Of a stretch of DNA of 64,000 nt, positions 9,430 through 18,995 are shown piece after piece (positions within the stretch are counted from its first letter, which is position 1; each line of letters opens with the position of its first letter). Below the pieces are notes generated by a model. It was not told the origin of the DNA. It was given only the letters and a program-made list of their open reading frames with translations, and ran no database searches. The stretch is from Ralstonia pickettii (GTDB taxonomy: Bacteria > Pseudomonadota > Gammaproteobacteria > Burkholderiales > Burkholderiaceae), in assembly GCF_001699815.1 (NCBI RefSeq), contig NZ_MCGB01000113.1, positions 89,794 through 153,793 on the forward strand, in the 5' to 3' direction. The translations under genes and the position numbers were made by a program.

Positions 9430-10275
9430 TCAGTCTCCGAACGGGCCGGCTTTGACAAATGCACCGCCTTGATACTGCGCAGCCGGATCATCGGCAGGCA
9501 GCGGCGGCTGCGCTTCGACCTGCGCGCGGAAGATCTCGCTCGTCTGCGTAGGTGTGTAGCCGAGGTGCGCGGCGTGGCGGTTGTCCCACCAGCGGTCGCG
9601 GTTGTTCGACATGCCGTAGACCACGGTAAAGCCCACGTTCGGCACGAACAGCGCGCGGCGGATGAGCTGTTCGAGGTCGTCGTACCCGAGCCAGGTGACG
9701 AGCATGCGGCGGTCCTTCGCTTCGGCAAACGAAGAGCCGATGCGGATGGCAACCGTCTCGATGCCATAGCGATCGAAATAGAAGCTGGCGAGCTGTTCGC
9801 CAAACACCTTGCTCAGCCCGTAGTAGCCATCGGGCTTGGTGGGCACGGCGCTGTCGATCACCTCGCCCTGCTTGTAGAAGCCGATGGTGTGGTTCGAGCT
9901 GGCGAACACGATGCGCCGCACGCCATGACGGCGCGCCGCTTCGTACAGGTTGTAGGTGCCTGCGATATTGGCCGGCAGGATTTCTTCAAACGGCCGCTCG
10001 ACCGATACGCCGCCCAGATGCACGATCGCATCCGTGCCAGCGACGAGCGCATCGACGGCTTTCGCGTCGGCAAGGTCGCACGGCACGATCTCTTCGCCGG
10101 TGCGCGCTTCACCAAGATTTGATATATCAGACAGGCGCAAAAAATCGGCGTACTTGGGCAACCGCTCGCGCAGCACCTTGCCGAGATTGCCGCCGGCGCC
10201 CGTGAGCAGCACGCGGTGGCAGCGTGTGGTCACGCCGTCGAGCGGGTCGTTTTGAATGTTCAATTCAGTCGTCAT
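9430..10275 (-). CDS. udh: Uronate dehydrogenase (NAD-dependent)
   Basis: A 281-residue short-chain/epimerase-fold enzyme with the NAD-binding glycine motif TGAGGNLG near residue 25 and the catalytic pair YYGLSK near residue 150, with SSNHTIGF before it. The tail FxxVYGMSNNRDRWWDN is typical of Udh. It oxidises D-galacturonate or D-glucuronate to the aldarolactone, the first step of the oxidative hexuronate route. The start codon lies one base after the stop of garD, so translation is likely coupled. The 28-residue N-terminal extension before the Rossmann fold is slightly longer than in described Udh enzymes. Confidence 0.92.
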   Translation of the reverse strand: MTTELNIQNDPLDGVTTRCHRVLLTGAGGNLGKVLRERLPKYADFLRLSDISNLGEARTGEEIVPCDLADAKAVDALVAGTDAIVHLGGVSVERPFEEILPANIAGTYNLYEAARRHGVRRIVFASSNHTIGFYKQGEVIDSAVPTKPDGYYGLSKVFGEQLASFYFDRYGIETVAIRIGSSFAEAKDRRMLVTWLGYDDLEQLIRRALFVPNVGFTVVYGMSNNRDRWWDNRHAAHLGYTPTQTSEIFRAQVEAQPPLPADDPAAQYQGGAFVKAGPFGD

Positions 10276-10276
10276 A

Positions 10277-11878
10277 TCAGGTCACCGGGGCGGGGTTGAA
10301 CAGGGCCAGCGAATTATGCAGGCCAAGCTTGTCGGCGCAGACTTGTTTGCGGCCGCTCGCCACGTCAAGAATCAGGTGGAACAGCTCCCAGCCGATGTCG
10401 GCAATGCTCGCTTCGCCCGTGGCGATGCGGCCGGCGTCGAGGTCGATCAGGTCATGCCAGCGCTCGGACAGCGCCTTGCGCGTCGACACTTTGATGACCG
10501 GCGCCATGGCCAGGCCATACGGCGTGCCGCGGCCGGTCGTGAACACCTGCAGGTTCATGCCGGAGGCCAGCTGCAACGTGCCGCACACGAAATCGCTGGC
10601 GGGCGTCGCAGCAAAGATCAGGCCCTTGCGACGCACTTTCTCACCCGGGCCAAGCACGTCGACGATGGGCGTGCTGCCCGACTTGACGATCGAACCCAGC
10701 GCCTTTTCCACCACGTTGGACAGGCCACCCTTCTTGTTGCCCGGCGACGGGTTGGCGCTGCGGTCAGTCTGGCCGCCGCTCAGGTAGTCGTCGTACCAGG
10801 CCATCTCGCGCAGCAGCGCGCGGCCGACGTCTTCATCGATGGCGCGCGGCGTGAGCAGATGGATGGCGTCACGCACCTCGGTCACTTCCGAAAACATCAC
10901 GGTGCCGCCGGCTCGCACGATCAGGTCCGCCGCAAAGCCGACCGCCGGGTTGGCTGTCACGCCCGAAAACGCATCGCTGCCGCCGCACTGCACACCGACC
11001 ACGAGATCGGAGGCCGGGCAGGTTTCGCGCTGGCGCTTGTTCAGATGTTCGAGGCGGCGCTCGGCCATCTCCATGATGGCGTCGGTCATGCCGATGAAGC
11101 CGTCGAAGGCTTCGTCCTGCAGACGCAGCACCGGCGAATCTGCGGTGCCGGCCACTTCGATCGGAATGCGCCCACCCGGTGCGAGCTTTTCCGGCACAAG
11201 GCGTTCGGGCACGAGCTTTTCGCAGCCCAGGCCGATCACCATGATCTCGCCGCCAAAGTTCGGATTCAGCGCCAGGTTCTGCAGCGTGCGGATCGGCACG
11301 ATGGCGGCCGGCGCGTTGATGGCGACGCCGCAGCCGTACACATGGTTGAGCGCCACCACGTCGTCGACATTCGGGAAGCGCGGCAGCAGTTCGCGTTTGA
11401 TGCGGCCCACGACGTAATCCGTCACGCCCGCCACGCACTGCACGCTGGTCATGATGCCGAGCACGTTCTTCGTGCCGACCGTGCCATCTGCATTGCGATA
11501 GCCCTCGAAGGTATAGCCCTCCAGCTTTGCCAGCTTTGGATCGGGGCGCGTGGCCAGCGGCAATTCATCCAGCGCGGGCGCGGATGGCAGCTTGACCGCA
11601 TGTTCGTTGACCCAGCTACCGCGCGGCAGCGGCTTCACGGCATAGCCGATCACCTCGTTGTAGCGGATGATCGCGTCGCCTTCGGCCAGGTCGACCAGCG
11701 CCACCTTGTGGCCTTGGGGCACACCTTCGACTAGCACCGTGCCATCGGCGAGTGCCGTGCCAGCGGGCAGGCCGCGTGCGTTGACGACGATGGCGACGTT
11801 GTCACCGTCGTGCACGCGAATCGTCAGCGCCTTTTCAGTTGCGTTGCCGGCCTCGGGGGCCAGCGTCGGTTCAGACAT
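10277..11878 (-). CDS. garD: Galactarate dehydratase
   Basis: The 533-residue product belongs to the UxaA/GarD family. It has an N-terminal SAF-like domain (about 20-95) and a long C-terminal dehydratase domain. The family segments [22 protein letters not shown] and [13 protein letters not shown] are present, and the conserved Cys and His residues would bind the catalytic metal. It dehydrates galactarate to 5-keto-4-deoxyglucarate. I chose the ATG at 11878 over the GTG one codon upstream because GGAG is better spaced for it. It lies between gudD (38-bp gap) and udh (1-bp gap). Confidence 0.93.
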   Translation of the reverse strand: MSEPTLAPEAGNATEKALTIRVHDGDNVAIVVNARGLPAGTALADGTVLVEGVPQGHKVALVDLAEGDAIIRYNEVIGYAVKPLPRGSWVNEHAVKLPSAPALDELPLATRPDPKLAKLEGYTFEGYRNADGTVGTKNVLGIMTSVQCVAGVTDYVVGRIKRELLPRFPNVDDVVALNHVYGCGVAINAPAAIVPIRTLQNLALNPNFGGEIMVIGLGCEKLVPERLVPEKLAPGGRIPIEVAGTADSPVLRLQDEAFDGFIGMTDAIMEMAERRLEHLNKRQRETCPASDLVVGVQCGGSDAFSGVTANPAVGFAADLIVRAGGTVMFSEVTEVRDAIHLLTPRAIDEDVGRALLREMAWYDDYLSGGQTDRSANPSPGNKKGGLSNVVEKALGSIVKSGSTPIVDVLGPGEKVRRKGLIFAATPASDFVCGTLQLASGMNLQVFTTGRGTPYGLAMAPVIKVSTRKALSERWHDLIDLDAGRIATGEASIADIGWELFHLILDVASGRKQVCADKLGLHNSLALFNPAPVT

Positions 11879-11919
11879 CACAGACTCCGTGATTGATTCA
11901 AACTCAAACGGGCTTCTTT

Positions 11920-13329
11920 TCAGCGCCTCAGGCTCGGGCGTTTCGGGTCATACGTCCAGCCCGGCACGAGGTATTGCATGGCCATGGCGTCATCACGCGC
12001 GCCAGGGCCCAGGGTCTTGTACAGCGCATGGGCGGCCATGACGCGGTCCATGTCGATTTCGATGCCAAGGCCCGGGCGCTCCGGCACGGCCACGTGGCCG
12101 CCCTGGATGCGCAGCGGCTCGCGCGTCAGGCGCTCCTGGGCCTCCTGCCAGATCCAGTGCGTATCGATGGCCGTGATGTTGCCCGGCGCGGCGGCGGCCA
12201 CATGCGTGAACATCGCCAGCGACACATCGAAGTGATTGTTGGAATGCGAGCCCCAAGTCAGACCCCACTCGTCGCAAAGCTGCGCGACGCGCACGGAGCC
12301 TTGCATGGTCCAGAAATGCGGATCGGCCAGCGGAATGTCGACTGCGTGCAGCTGGACTGCGTGGCCCATCTGGCGCCAGTCGGTGGCGATCATGTTGGTG
12401 GCCGTCGGGATACCGGTGGCACGCTTGAACTCGGCCATCACCTCGCGGCCCGAGTAACCGGCTTCGGGGCCGCACGGGTCTTCGGCATAGGCCACTAGAT
12501 GCCCTTGGCCCTTGCACAGCGCAATTGCCTCGTTGAGCGACCATGCACCATTCGGGTCCAGCGTGACGCGGGCGTGCGGAAAGCGCGCCTTGATGGCGGC
12601 AATCGCTTCCATCTCTTCAGCGCCGGGCATCACGCCGCCCTTGAGCTTGAAATCGGCAAAACCGTAGCGCTCGGTGGCGGCTTCGGCCAGGCGGGCGATG
12701 GCGGCGGGTGTCATGGCAGCTTCGTGGCGCAAGCGCAGCCAGTCGTCTGCGCCGTTGGCGCCCTCCAGGTACGGCAGATCGGTCTTGCGACGATCGCCCA
12801 CGTAGAACAGGTACGCGAGCATCGGCGCGCTATCGCGCTGCTGGCCGGCGCCCAGCAACTCCGCCACCGGCACTTCGAGAAACTGACCAAGCAGATCGAG
12901 CAGCGCCGCTTCCACCGCCGTGATGACGTTGTCCATGCGCAGGTTGATCTCGTGCGGCTGGCGCAGCACTGCCGCTTCCGAAGCGGAGGTCACCTGGTGC
13001 ACCGTCGCCTGATGCGCGGCATTGCCGCCACCGGCCAGCGCCCGGCGAATGCTGCTCAGCACGCCATTGGTACGACCGATCGATTGACCGACCACCAGCG
13101 GAATCACACGCTCCAGCGCTTGGCGGATGCCCTCCCCGCCCGGCACCTCGCCCACGCCGGTACGCCCGGCGTTGTCCTTCAGGATCACGAGGTTGCGCGT
13201 AAAGAACGGTGCATGCGCGCCGCACAGGTTCAGCAGCATGCTGTCGCGACCCGCGACGGGAATCACCTGCATCTCCGTCACCCGCGGTGTGTGCGTGCGT
13301 GCGCCGGACTCGATCGATTGCAACGTCAC
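11920..13329 (-). CDS. gudD: Glucarate dehydratase
   Basis: A 469-residue enolase-superfamily enzyme. It carries the KLKGG catalytic lysine motif near residue 228, the metal-ligand segments TLDPNGAW and AEDPCGPE, and the GSHSNNHFD histidine motif near 362. It dehydrates D-glucarate, and usually L-idarate, to 5-keto-4-deoxyglucarate, the same product as GarD. The operon can therefore take both galacturonate and glucuronate. The start is GTG with AGGAG nine bases upstream. The N-terminus has the family's [20 protein letters not shown] segment, so the start is close to right. Confidence 0.94.
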   Translation of the reverse strand: MTLQSIESGARTHTPRVTEMQVIPVAGRDSMLLNLCGAHAPFFTRNLVILKDNAGRTGVGEVPGGEGIRQALERVIPLVVGQSIGRTNGVLSSIRRALAGGGNAAHQATVHQVTSASEAAVLRQPHEINLRMDNVITAVEAALLDLLGQFLEVPVAELLGAGQQRDSAPMLAYLFYVGDRRKTDLPYLEGANGADDWLRLRHEAAMTPAAIARLAEAATERYGFADFKLKGGVMPGAEEMEAIAAIKARFPHARVTLDPNGAWSLNEAIALCKGQGHLVAYAEDPCGPEAGYSGREVMAEFKRATGIPTATNMIATDWRQMGHAVQLHAVDIPLADPHFWTMQGSVRVAQLCDEWGLTWGSHSNNHFDVSLAMFTHVAAAAPGNITAIDTHWIWQEAQERLTREPLRIQGGHVAVPERPGLGIEIDMDRVMAAHALYKTLGPGARDDAMAMQYLVPGWTYDPKRPSLRR

Positions 13330-13347
13330 TTACGAGGCTCCTGTGGC

Positions 13348-14700
13348 TTACAGCGGCTTCAGTTCCACACGCTTGATCTCGCCCACCATGAACAGGTAGC
13401 AGACGATGGCAACCGCGGCGTGGATCCCCACGTACACAAGCGCCCCGTTGAACGAGCCCGTGGTGTTGACGATGTAACCGATCGCGATGGGCGTGGTGAT
13501 GCTCGACAGGTTGCCGAAGGTGTTCATCAGCGCGCCCGATAAGCCCGCAATCTGCTTGGGCGCCGTATCGGAGTTCACTGCCCAGCCCAGCGCACCGAGG
13601 CCCTTGCCGAAGAACGACAACGCCATCACGGCCACGACGACGGCCTGCGCATCGACGTAGTTGCAGATCACCATGGTCATGGAAAGCAGCATGCCCAGCA
13701 CGATGGGTACCTTGCGCGCCATCGAAAGCGAGGCACCACGCCGGAGCAGCGCGTCAGAGATGATCCCGCCCAGAATGCCGCCCAGGAAGCCGCACACCGC
13801 CGGAATCGACGCGACGAAGCCCGCCTTCAGGATCGACATGCCGCGCGCCTGCACCAGATACACCGGGAACCACGTGATGAAGAAGTACGTGAGCGCATTG
13901 ATGCAGTACTGCGCGATGTACACCCCCATCAGCATGCGGTTCTGCAGGAGCTGCTTCACGTAGCCGAGTTTCGGACCCTCAGCCTTGGCCACGCCGGCAC
14001 GGTCCATGTTGACCAGGCCGCCGCCGGCTTCGATGTACTCGATTTCGGCGCGGTTGACGCCCGGGTGGTCTTTCGGTTCGTGTACGAAGGCTCTCCACAC
14101 GACCGCCATGACAATGCCGATCACGCCCATCACGATAAACACGTGATGCCAGCCGAACGCGTGCACCAGCCAGGCCATCAGCGGGGCAAACACCACCGTG
14201 GCGGCATATTGCGCAGAGTTGAAGATGGCCGCTGCAGTGCCGCGCTCATTGGCCGGAAACCACGCCGCCACGATACGGCTGTTCGCCGGGAAGGACGGCG
14301 CCTCTGCCGCCCCCACCAGGAAGCGCAGGCAGAACACCATGACGATGGCGGCGGCGCCGGTAAAGAAACCGATGGCACCCTGCGCCAGCGTGAACAGCGA
14401 CCACAGCAAAATGCTGAACGTGTAAACGCGCTTCGAACCGAAGCGGTCGAGCAGCCAGCCGCCCGGAATCTGCGCGATCACATAAGCCCAGCCAAACGCC
14501 GAAAAAATATAGCCAAGCGACACGGCATCGATGCCGAGTTCTTTTTGCATGGCCGAGCCGGCAATGGAGATGGTCGCCCGATCGGCGTAGTTGATGGTCG
14601 TCACGATAAACAGCATCGCGAGGATCACGAAACGCACGCGGCTCATGCGCTCAGCGCGCGGCACGGCCTGTGCTCCCACTGCGGGGGCTTTGATGTCCAT
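13348..14700 (-). CDS. gudP: MFS glucarate/galactarate transporter (GudP/GarP-like)
   Basis: A 450-residue ACS-family major facilitator with about 12 helices. It has the family opening RFVILAMLFIVTTINYADRATISIAG and the segment EAPSFPANSRIVAAWFPANERG. It lies 18 bp before gudD. By position it imports glucarate or galactarate, though hexuronate transport cannot be ruled out. The ribosome binding site AAGGAGGAG is the strongest in the operon and sits after a 100-bp gap containing hairpins, so this gene may be translated independently of the upstream pair. Confidence 0.88.
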   Translation of the reverse strand: MDIKAPAVGAQAVPRAERMSRVRFVILAMLFIVTTINYADRATISIAGSAMQKELGIDAVSLGYIFSAFGWAYVIAQIPGGWLLDRFGSKRVYTFSILLWSLFTLAQGAIGFFTGAAAIVMVFCLRFLVGAAEAPSFPANSRIVAAWFPANERGTAAAIFNSAQYAATVVFAPLMAWLVHAFGWHHVFIVMGVIGIVMAVVWRAFVHEPKDHPGVNRAEIEYIEAGGGLVNMDRAGVAKAEGPKLGYVKQLLQNRMLMGVYIAQYCINALTYFFITWFPVYLVQARGMSILKAGFVASIPAVCGFLGGILGGIISDALLRRGASLSMARKVPIVLGMLLSMTMVICNYVDAQAVVVAVMALSFFGKGLGALGWAVNSDTAPKQIAGLSGALMNTFGNLSSITTPIAIGYIVNTTGSFNGALVYVGIHAAVAIVCYLFMVGEIKRVELKPL

Positions 14701-14715
14701 CGTCTCCTCCTTGAG

Positions 14716-14768
14716 CCGGCACCCGTCGTGCCGGTCGGTTCAAGTTGCCGGGTCCTGTGCGGCCCGGC
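14716..14768 (-). other. Two hairpins in the operon spacer before gudP
   Basis: The 100-bp spacer between the dehydrogenase gene and gudP, the longest in the operon, holds two inverted repeats. They are CCGGCAC/GTGCCGG (14716-14722 and 14728-14734) and GCCGGG/CCCGGC (14747-14752 and 14763-14768). They could stabilise processed mRNA or set unequal expression of the two operon halves. No U tract is present to make them clear terminators. Confidence 0.35.
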
Positions 14769-14800
14769 GTGTTGTCTTTTTCTATTTACGTGTTACGACT

Positions 14801-16372
14801 TCAGGCCCAGTTTCCATCCACGAACCGGCGCAGCTTGAGCGGGTTGGCGTCCTGCAGCGCTTCGGGCAGCAGTTCGGCCGGCAGATCCTGATAGCACACC
14901 GGGCGCAGGAAGCGCTCGATGGCCGCCGTGCCGACCGAAGTCGTGCGTGCATCCGTCGTTGCCGGCCACGGCCCGCCGTGCACCATGGCGTGGCACACCT
15001 CAACACCGGTTGGCCAGCCATTGGCCAGAATGCGCCCCGCCTTGCGTTCCAGAATCGGCAGCAGCGAACGCGCGATCGCCGTGTCGCCCGTATCCAGATG
15101 CAGCGTGGCGGTCAGTTGGCCTTCGAGCGATTCGGCCAGCGCGCGCAGCTCCTCCGCATCGCGGCAGCGCACGACCAGGCCGGTGGCGCCGAAGATCTCG
15201 TCGTGCAGCGCCGGTTGCGCCTGGAAGCTCTTCGCATCGGTGATGTAGAAGCCGGCTTGCCCGCGGTTGGGTTCGTCGCTGTCTTGGCCGCGTGCGACGC
15301 AGCGCACGTTGGCCTCGGAGGCCAGCTTGTCGACGCCACGGGTGTAGGCGCTGTGGATGCCTGCGGTGAGCATCGGCTGCGCAGCCACGCCGCCCATGGC
15401 CGCAGCGGCGGCAGCCTCAAAGGCATCCAGTTCCGGCCCGTCGATGGCGAGCAGCAGGCCCGGGTTCGTACAGAACTGGCCCGCACCCATCGTGAGCGAT
15501 GCCACGTACTGCTGACCCAGCGCAGCAGCACGCTTGGCCAGTGCGTCGGGCAACAGGAAGACGGGGTTGATGGCGCTCAACTCGCCATATACCGGAATCG
15601 GCTGCGGACGCGCCTGCGCAATGCGCAGCAGCGCCTGACCGCCTGCACGCGAGCCTGTAAAGCCCACTGCCTGAATATGCGGATCAGCCACCAGTGCGCC
15701 CGCCACATCGTTGTCCGCCAGGATGAGCGAGAACACGCCCTCCGGCAGCCCGCATTGCGCAACCGCCGCTTGAATGGCGCAACCCACGAGTTCAGACGTA
15801 CCCGGGTGCGCCGGATGCGCCTTGACGACCACCGGACAACCCGCAGCCAACGCTGACGCGGTATCCCCGCCTGCCACCGAGAACGCCAGCGGGAAGTTGC
15901 TCGCGCCAAACACGGCGACGGGCCCCAGCGCAATGCGGCGCATGCGCAAGTCCGAGCGCGGCAACGGCTTGCGTTCGGGCAGAGCCGAATCCAGGCGTGC
16001 GCCCACGGCATCACCGGCACGCACCACGCTTGCAAACAGGCGCAGCTGGTTGCACGTGCGGCCGCGCTCGCCTTCCAGGCGCGGACGCGGCAATGCCGAT
16101 TCGGCCATCGCGCGTTCGATCAAGGCATCGCCCAGCGCTTCGATCTGGCTGGCGATGGCTTCCAGGAAGGCTGCACGGGTTTCCGGCGCGGTCTCGCGGT
16201 AAACGTCAAAAGCCGCGGCGGCCAGTTCAGCGGCACGTGCGGCCTCGGCCTTGGAGGCCAGGGTGAATTCCGGTTCGAGCCATTCCCCGGTGGCGGGGTT
16301 CATGGCGCGAACCTTGCCGGCACCACCCGCTACGCGGGCGGCACCCAACAACAGTTCGCCGCTCAATTGCAT
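14801..16372 (-). CDS. 2-oxoglutarate semialdehyde (2,5-dioxovalerate) dehydrogenase
   Basis: A 523-residue aldehyde dehydrogenase of the KGSADH type found in aldarate clusters. The cofactor and catalytic segments are visible: [16 protein letters not shown] near 164, [14 protein letters not shown] near 193, GFTGSRAGG near 247, the general base in GELSAINP near 272, and the catalytic Cys in [10 protein letters not shown] near 305. It oxidises 2-oxoglutarate semialdehyde to 2-oxoglutarate with NAD(P), the last step of the pathway. It is the second gene of the operon, 27 bp after kdgD, with AAGGA before the ATG. KGSADH enzymes arose several times, and I do not assign the subtype firmly. Confidence 0.9.
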   Translation of the reverse strand: MQLSGELLLGAARVAGGAGKVRAMNPATGEWLEPEFTLASKAEAARAAELAAAAFDVYRETAPETRAAFLEAIASQIEALGDALIERAMAESALPRPRLEGERGRTCNQLRLFASVVRAGDAVGARLDSALPERKPLPRSDLRMRRIALGPVAVFGASNFPLAFSVAGGDTASALAAGCPVVVKAHPAHPGTSELVGCAIQAAVAQCGLPEGVFSLILADNDVAGALVADPHIQAVGFTGSRAGGQALLRIAQARPQPIPVYGELSAINPVFLLPDALAKRAAALGQQYVASLTMGAGQFCTNPGLLLAIDGPELDAFEAAAAAAMGGVAAQPMLTAGIHSAYTRGVDKLASEANVRCVARGQDSDEPNRGQAGFYITDAKSFQAQPALHDEIFGATGLVVRCRDAEELRALAESLEGQLTATLHLDTGDTAIARSLLPILERKAGRILANGWPTGVEVCHAMVHGGPWPATTDARTTSVGTAAIERFLRPVCYQDLPAELLPEALQDANPLKLRRFVDGNWA

Positions 16373-16399
16373 AAGGATTCCTTGTGTTTTCGGTTGCGC

Positions 16400-17338
16400 T
16401 CAGGCCGCCAGCTTTTCCACTTCGGCAACGCGCGACACCAACGCCGACAGTTCTGCAATCTCGGCGTCGGTCAGGTCGGTCAACGGAGCACGGACCGGAC
16501 CTGCGTCACGGCCGATGACCTTCATACCGGCCTTGACGATCGACACCGCATAGCCGCGCTTGCGGTTGCGCAGCTGGATGTACGGCAGCACGAACTCGTT
16601 GAGCATCTTGTAGACCTTGGCATTGTCGAACGCGCGCACGGCGGCGTAGAACTCTAGCGCGAACTTCGGCACGAAGTTGAAGATGGCCGACGAATACGTC
16701 GTCACGCCCATCGTCAGGTACGGCAGTGCAAAAGTCTCGGCCGTCGGCAGGCCGCCGACATAGGTAAAGCGGTCGCCCAGGCGGGCGTAAATGCGCGTCA
16801 TCAGTTCCAGATCGCCCACGCCGTCCTTGAAGCCGACCAGGTTCGGGCAGCGGTCTGCCAGGCGTTCCAGGTGGTTCTCGTCGAGGACCTGGTTGGCGCG
16901 GTTGTAGACGATCACGCCGAGCTTGGTCGATTTGCAGACCTGCTCCACGTGCGCGGCCACGCCGTCGGCAGAGGCTTCGGTCAGGTACGGCGGCAGCAGC
17001 AGGATGCCGTCGGCGCCGGCAGCTTCTGCGGCTTTGCAGTATTCGATCGATTCGGCCGTGCCGCGGCCGGCCGGGGCGATCACCGGAATCTTGCCGGCGG
17101 TTTCAGCCACGGCAGCACGCACCACGCGGTCCGTCTCAGCTGCGGTGAGCGAGAAGAATTCGCCCGTGCCACCCGCCGCAAACAGGCCGGCTGCCTCGTG
17201 GCTGAACAGCCAGCTGAGGTTGGCGCGATACGCGGCCTCGTCGAACGACAGATCCGACGCCTTGAAGTGCGTGATGGGGAAGGACAGCAGACCGGAGCCG
17301 ATCTGTTGGGCGAACTCTTTGGGGCTGTATCGGGACAT
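16400..17338 (-). CDS. kdgD: 5-dehydro-4-deoxyglucarate dehydratase (KdgD)
   Basis: A 312-residue member of the DHDPS/NAL (class I aldolase fold) family. It has the family's substrate loop [12 protein letters not shown] near 55, the [10 protein letters not shown] tyrosine near 147, and the Schiff-base lysine in [10 protein letters not shown] near 173. It dehydrates and decarboxylates 5-keto-4-deoxyglucarate to 2-oxoglutarate semialdehyde, CO2 and water. It is the first gene of the operon, so it sits next to the control region shared with the divergent LysR gene. Confidence 0.94.
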
Positions 17339-17375
17339 GTCTCGCTCGTGATGAATGCGTGTTGTTGATGAGCGA

Positions 17376-17679
17376 ATTCTTGCATCGGGATCGATTCAAG
17401 TCCAAGCCAACTAATAACTCGATTAATACAGAACTTGTATTGATACAGGGTCTTCCCTAAGCTGCCAGTCCCGATGCTGCGGCCGCACGTGACGGCGCGG
17501 CCGCGCCTGCTTAGTGCCCTGTCACACCGCGCCTTCGGGCTCGACGTAAAGCGCATACAGGGAATCCGAACTCGCCATTTCCTGCATCGATCTGCCCCGA
17601 GGGCGAGCCGATTCTTGCATCGGCGATCTTTCCGATTCAAGATAAGCACTGACTCTATCCATACCGTTTTTGAATCGAT
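17376..17679. promoter_or_regulatory. Divergent control region of the hexuronate operon and its LysR gene
   Basis: The 339-bp gap between kdgD (minus) and the LysR gene (plus) holds several paired sequences. A 13-bp exact direct repeat ATTCTTGCATCGG lies at 17376-17388 and 17611-17623, each followed within 20 bp by CGATTCAAG. The decamer TTGAATCGAT lies at 17670-17679 and, inverted, at 17390-17399, next to the two gene starts. Three half-sites ATACA, TGTAT, ATACA (17426-17430, 17436-17440, 17443-17447) form a LysR-like interrupted dyad. These are candidate binding sites for autoregulation and operon activation. Confidence 0.5.
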
Positions 17680-18574
17680 GTTTGAACTCAGCCAACTCCG
17701 CTGCTTTGTCGCCGTGGCCGAAGAACTGCACTTTGGGCGGGCGGCAGAACGCCTGCACATGACCCAGCCGCCGCTGTCGCGCCAGGTCCGCCTGCTCGAA
17801 CATCAGGTCGGCACCGAACTGCTGGAGCGCAACAGCCGCTCGGTCAAGCTGACGGCCGCGGGGCGCAGTTTTCTGCCCGACGCATCGCGCATCCTGCGCC
17901 TGGCGGACGAGGCGGCGGCGACGGCCCGGCGTGTGGCCACGGGCGCTGCTGGGCAGTTGGCGATCGGCTTTACCGCGTCGGTCGGCTATGGCAAGTTGCC
18001 CTCGCTAGTGAGCGCCGTGCGGGCCGCTTCACCCGGCGTGCGATTGACGCTGAAGGAGATGGTGAGCGGCGCGCAGCTCTCGGCGCTGGATGCGCGCGAA
18101 ATCGACGTCGGCCTGCTGCGCCCGCCGGTGGAGCACGGCGAGCTGATTGCCGTGCCGTGCTCGCAGGAAGCGCTCGTGATCGCCCTGCCGGAAGCGGTGG
18201 CGGACAGTTGGCCGCAACGCCCCAGCCTGCGCGATTGCGAGGGCCAGCCGCTGCTGATGTATTCGCCATACGAGGCGCGCTATTTCCACCAGATGGTCAG
18301 CAGCCTGCTGGAGCGCGCGGAGGTGCTGCCCGACATCGTTGAATACGTCAGCCAGATCCACTCGATGCTGGCGCTGGTGCGTGCAGGCATCGGCGTAGCG
18401 CTCATTCCCGCAGCGGCGGCCATGCTGCACTTCGAAGGCGTCGTCTACCGCCCGGTACGCACCACGCCGGCCAAGCCGGTCGAACTCTGGATGGCCTATC
18501 GCAAGGACAACGACAACCCCGTCTTCAACGTGCTCAAGACGGTGCTGCACAACGCCCTTGCCGAGCGGCGCTGA
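17678..18574 (+). CDS. LysR-type regulator of the hexuronate operon
   Basis: The 298-residue protein has the LysR winged helix-turn-helix at residues 1-60 (FVAVAEELHFGRAAERLHMTQPPLSRQVRLLE) and an effector-binding domain from about 90 to 295. It is divergent from kdgD, the usual position for the regulator of the adjacent operon. The inducer is probably an aldarate or pathway intermediate; this is inference. I placed the start at MFELSQLRCF (17678), since the open frame upstream lacks the family signature and would run through the control region. Confidence 0.88.
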   Translation: MFELSQLRCFVAVAEELHFGRAAERLHMTQPPLSRQVRLLEHQVGTELLERNSRSVKLTAAGRSFLPDASRILRLADEAAATARRVATGAAGQLAIGFTASVGYGKLPSLVSAVRAASPGVRLTLKEMVSGAQLSALDAREIDVGLLRPPVEHGELIAVPCSQEALVIALPEAVADSWPQRPSLRDCEGQPLLMYSPYEARYFHQMVSSLLERAEVLPDIVEYVSQIHSMLALVRAGIGVALIPAAAAMLHFEGVVYRPVRTTPAKPVELWMAYRKDNDNPVFNVLKTVLHNALAERR

Positions 18575-18629
18575 ACTCACGCGGCACCGCACTTGCTGGA
18601 GCCATGGCGATCCCGACCCGGAGACCGCC

Positions 18630-18995
18630 ATGCCGAAAACACCCCAGAACATTCCACGCACCGCCCTGTGGCTCGCCGCGGCGGCCATCGGCCTGACGGT
18701 GGTTGCTTTGCCGCATCCCGCCCACGGCAAACTGCCGCCGCCCACGCCGGCTGAGCAAGCCGCCGCTGCCCAGCAGGCCGAGACCGAGCGCGCCCAGAAG
18801 GCGCAGGAGCAGGCCCAGCTGACCGCAGTGCAGGACCGTCTGGCAGCGCGCTTTGGCAATGGCGGCAACAACGCGCCAGACGCTGCCACGCCGGTCGCCA
18901 ACCTGCCCAAGAACGTCGCGGAAGCGCCGGGTACCGCCGGCCCGCATGGTGGCTCGCGGCCGAGCGCGGAATCCCATTCAGGCAACGCCCGCTAG
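18630..18995 (+). CDS. Small secreted hypothetical protein
   Basis: The 121-residue product has a clear signal peptide (residues 1-32, TALWLAAAAIGLTVVALPHPAHG). An Ala/Gln-rich stretch likely to be helical follows (about 40-70, AEQAAAAQQAETERAQKAQEQAQ), then a Gly/Asn/Pro-rich disordered tail. I do not recognise a family. It follows the LysR gene by 55 bp on the same strand. Its stop codon overlaps the stop of the convergent binding-protein gene within the shared tetramer CTAG (18992-18995), so the two transcripts must overlap at their ends. Confidence 0.6.
   Translation: MPKTPQNIPRTALWLAAAAIGLTVVALPHPAHGKLPPPTPAEQAAAAQQAETERAQKAQEQAQLTAVQDRLAARFGNGGNNAPDAATPVANLPKNVAEAPGTAGPHGGSRPSAESHSGNAR

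Noticed and set aside
9426..9803. Extended N-terminus of the lactonase
   Set aside because: It overlaps the end of udh out of phase and has no family sequence. The ATG at 9425 has the ribosome binding site.
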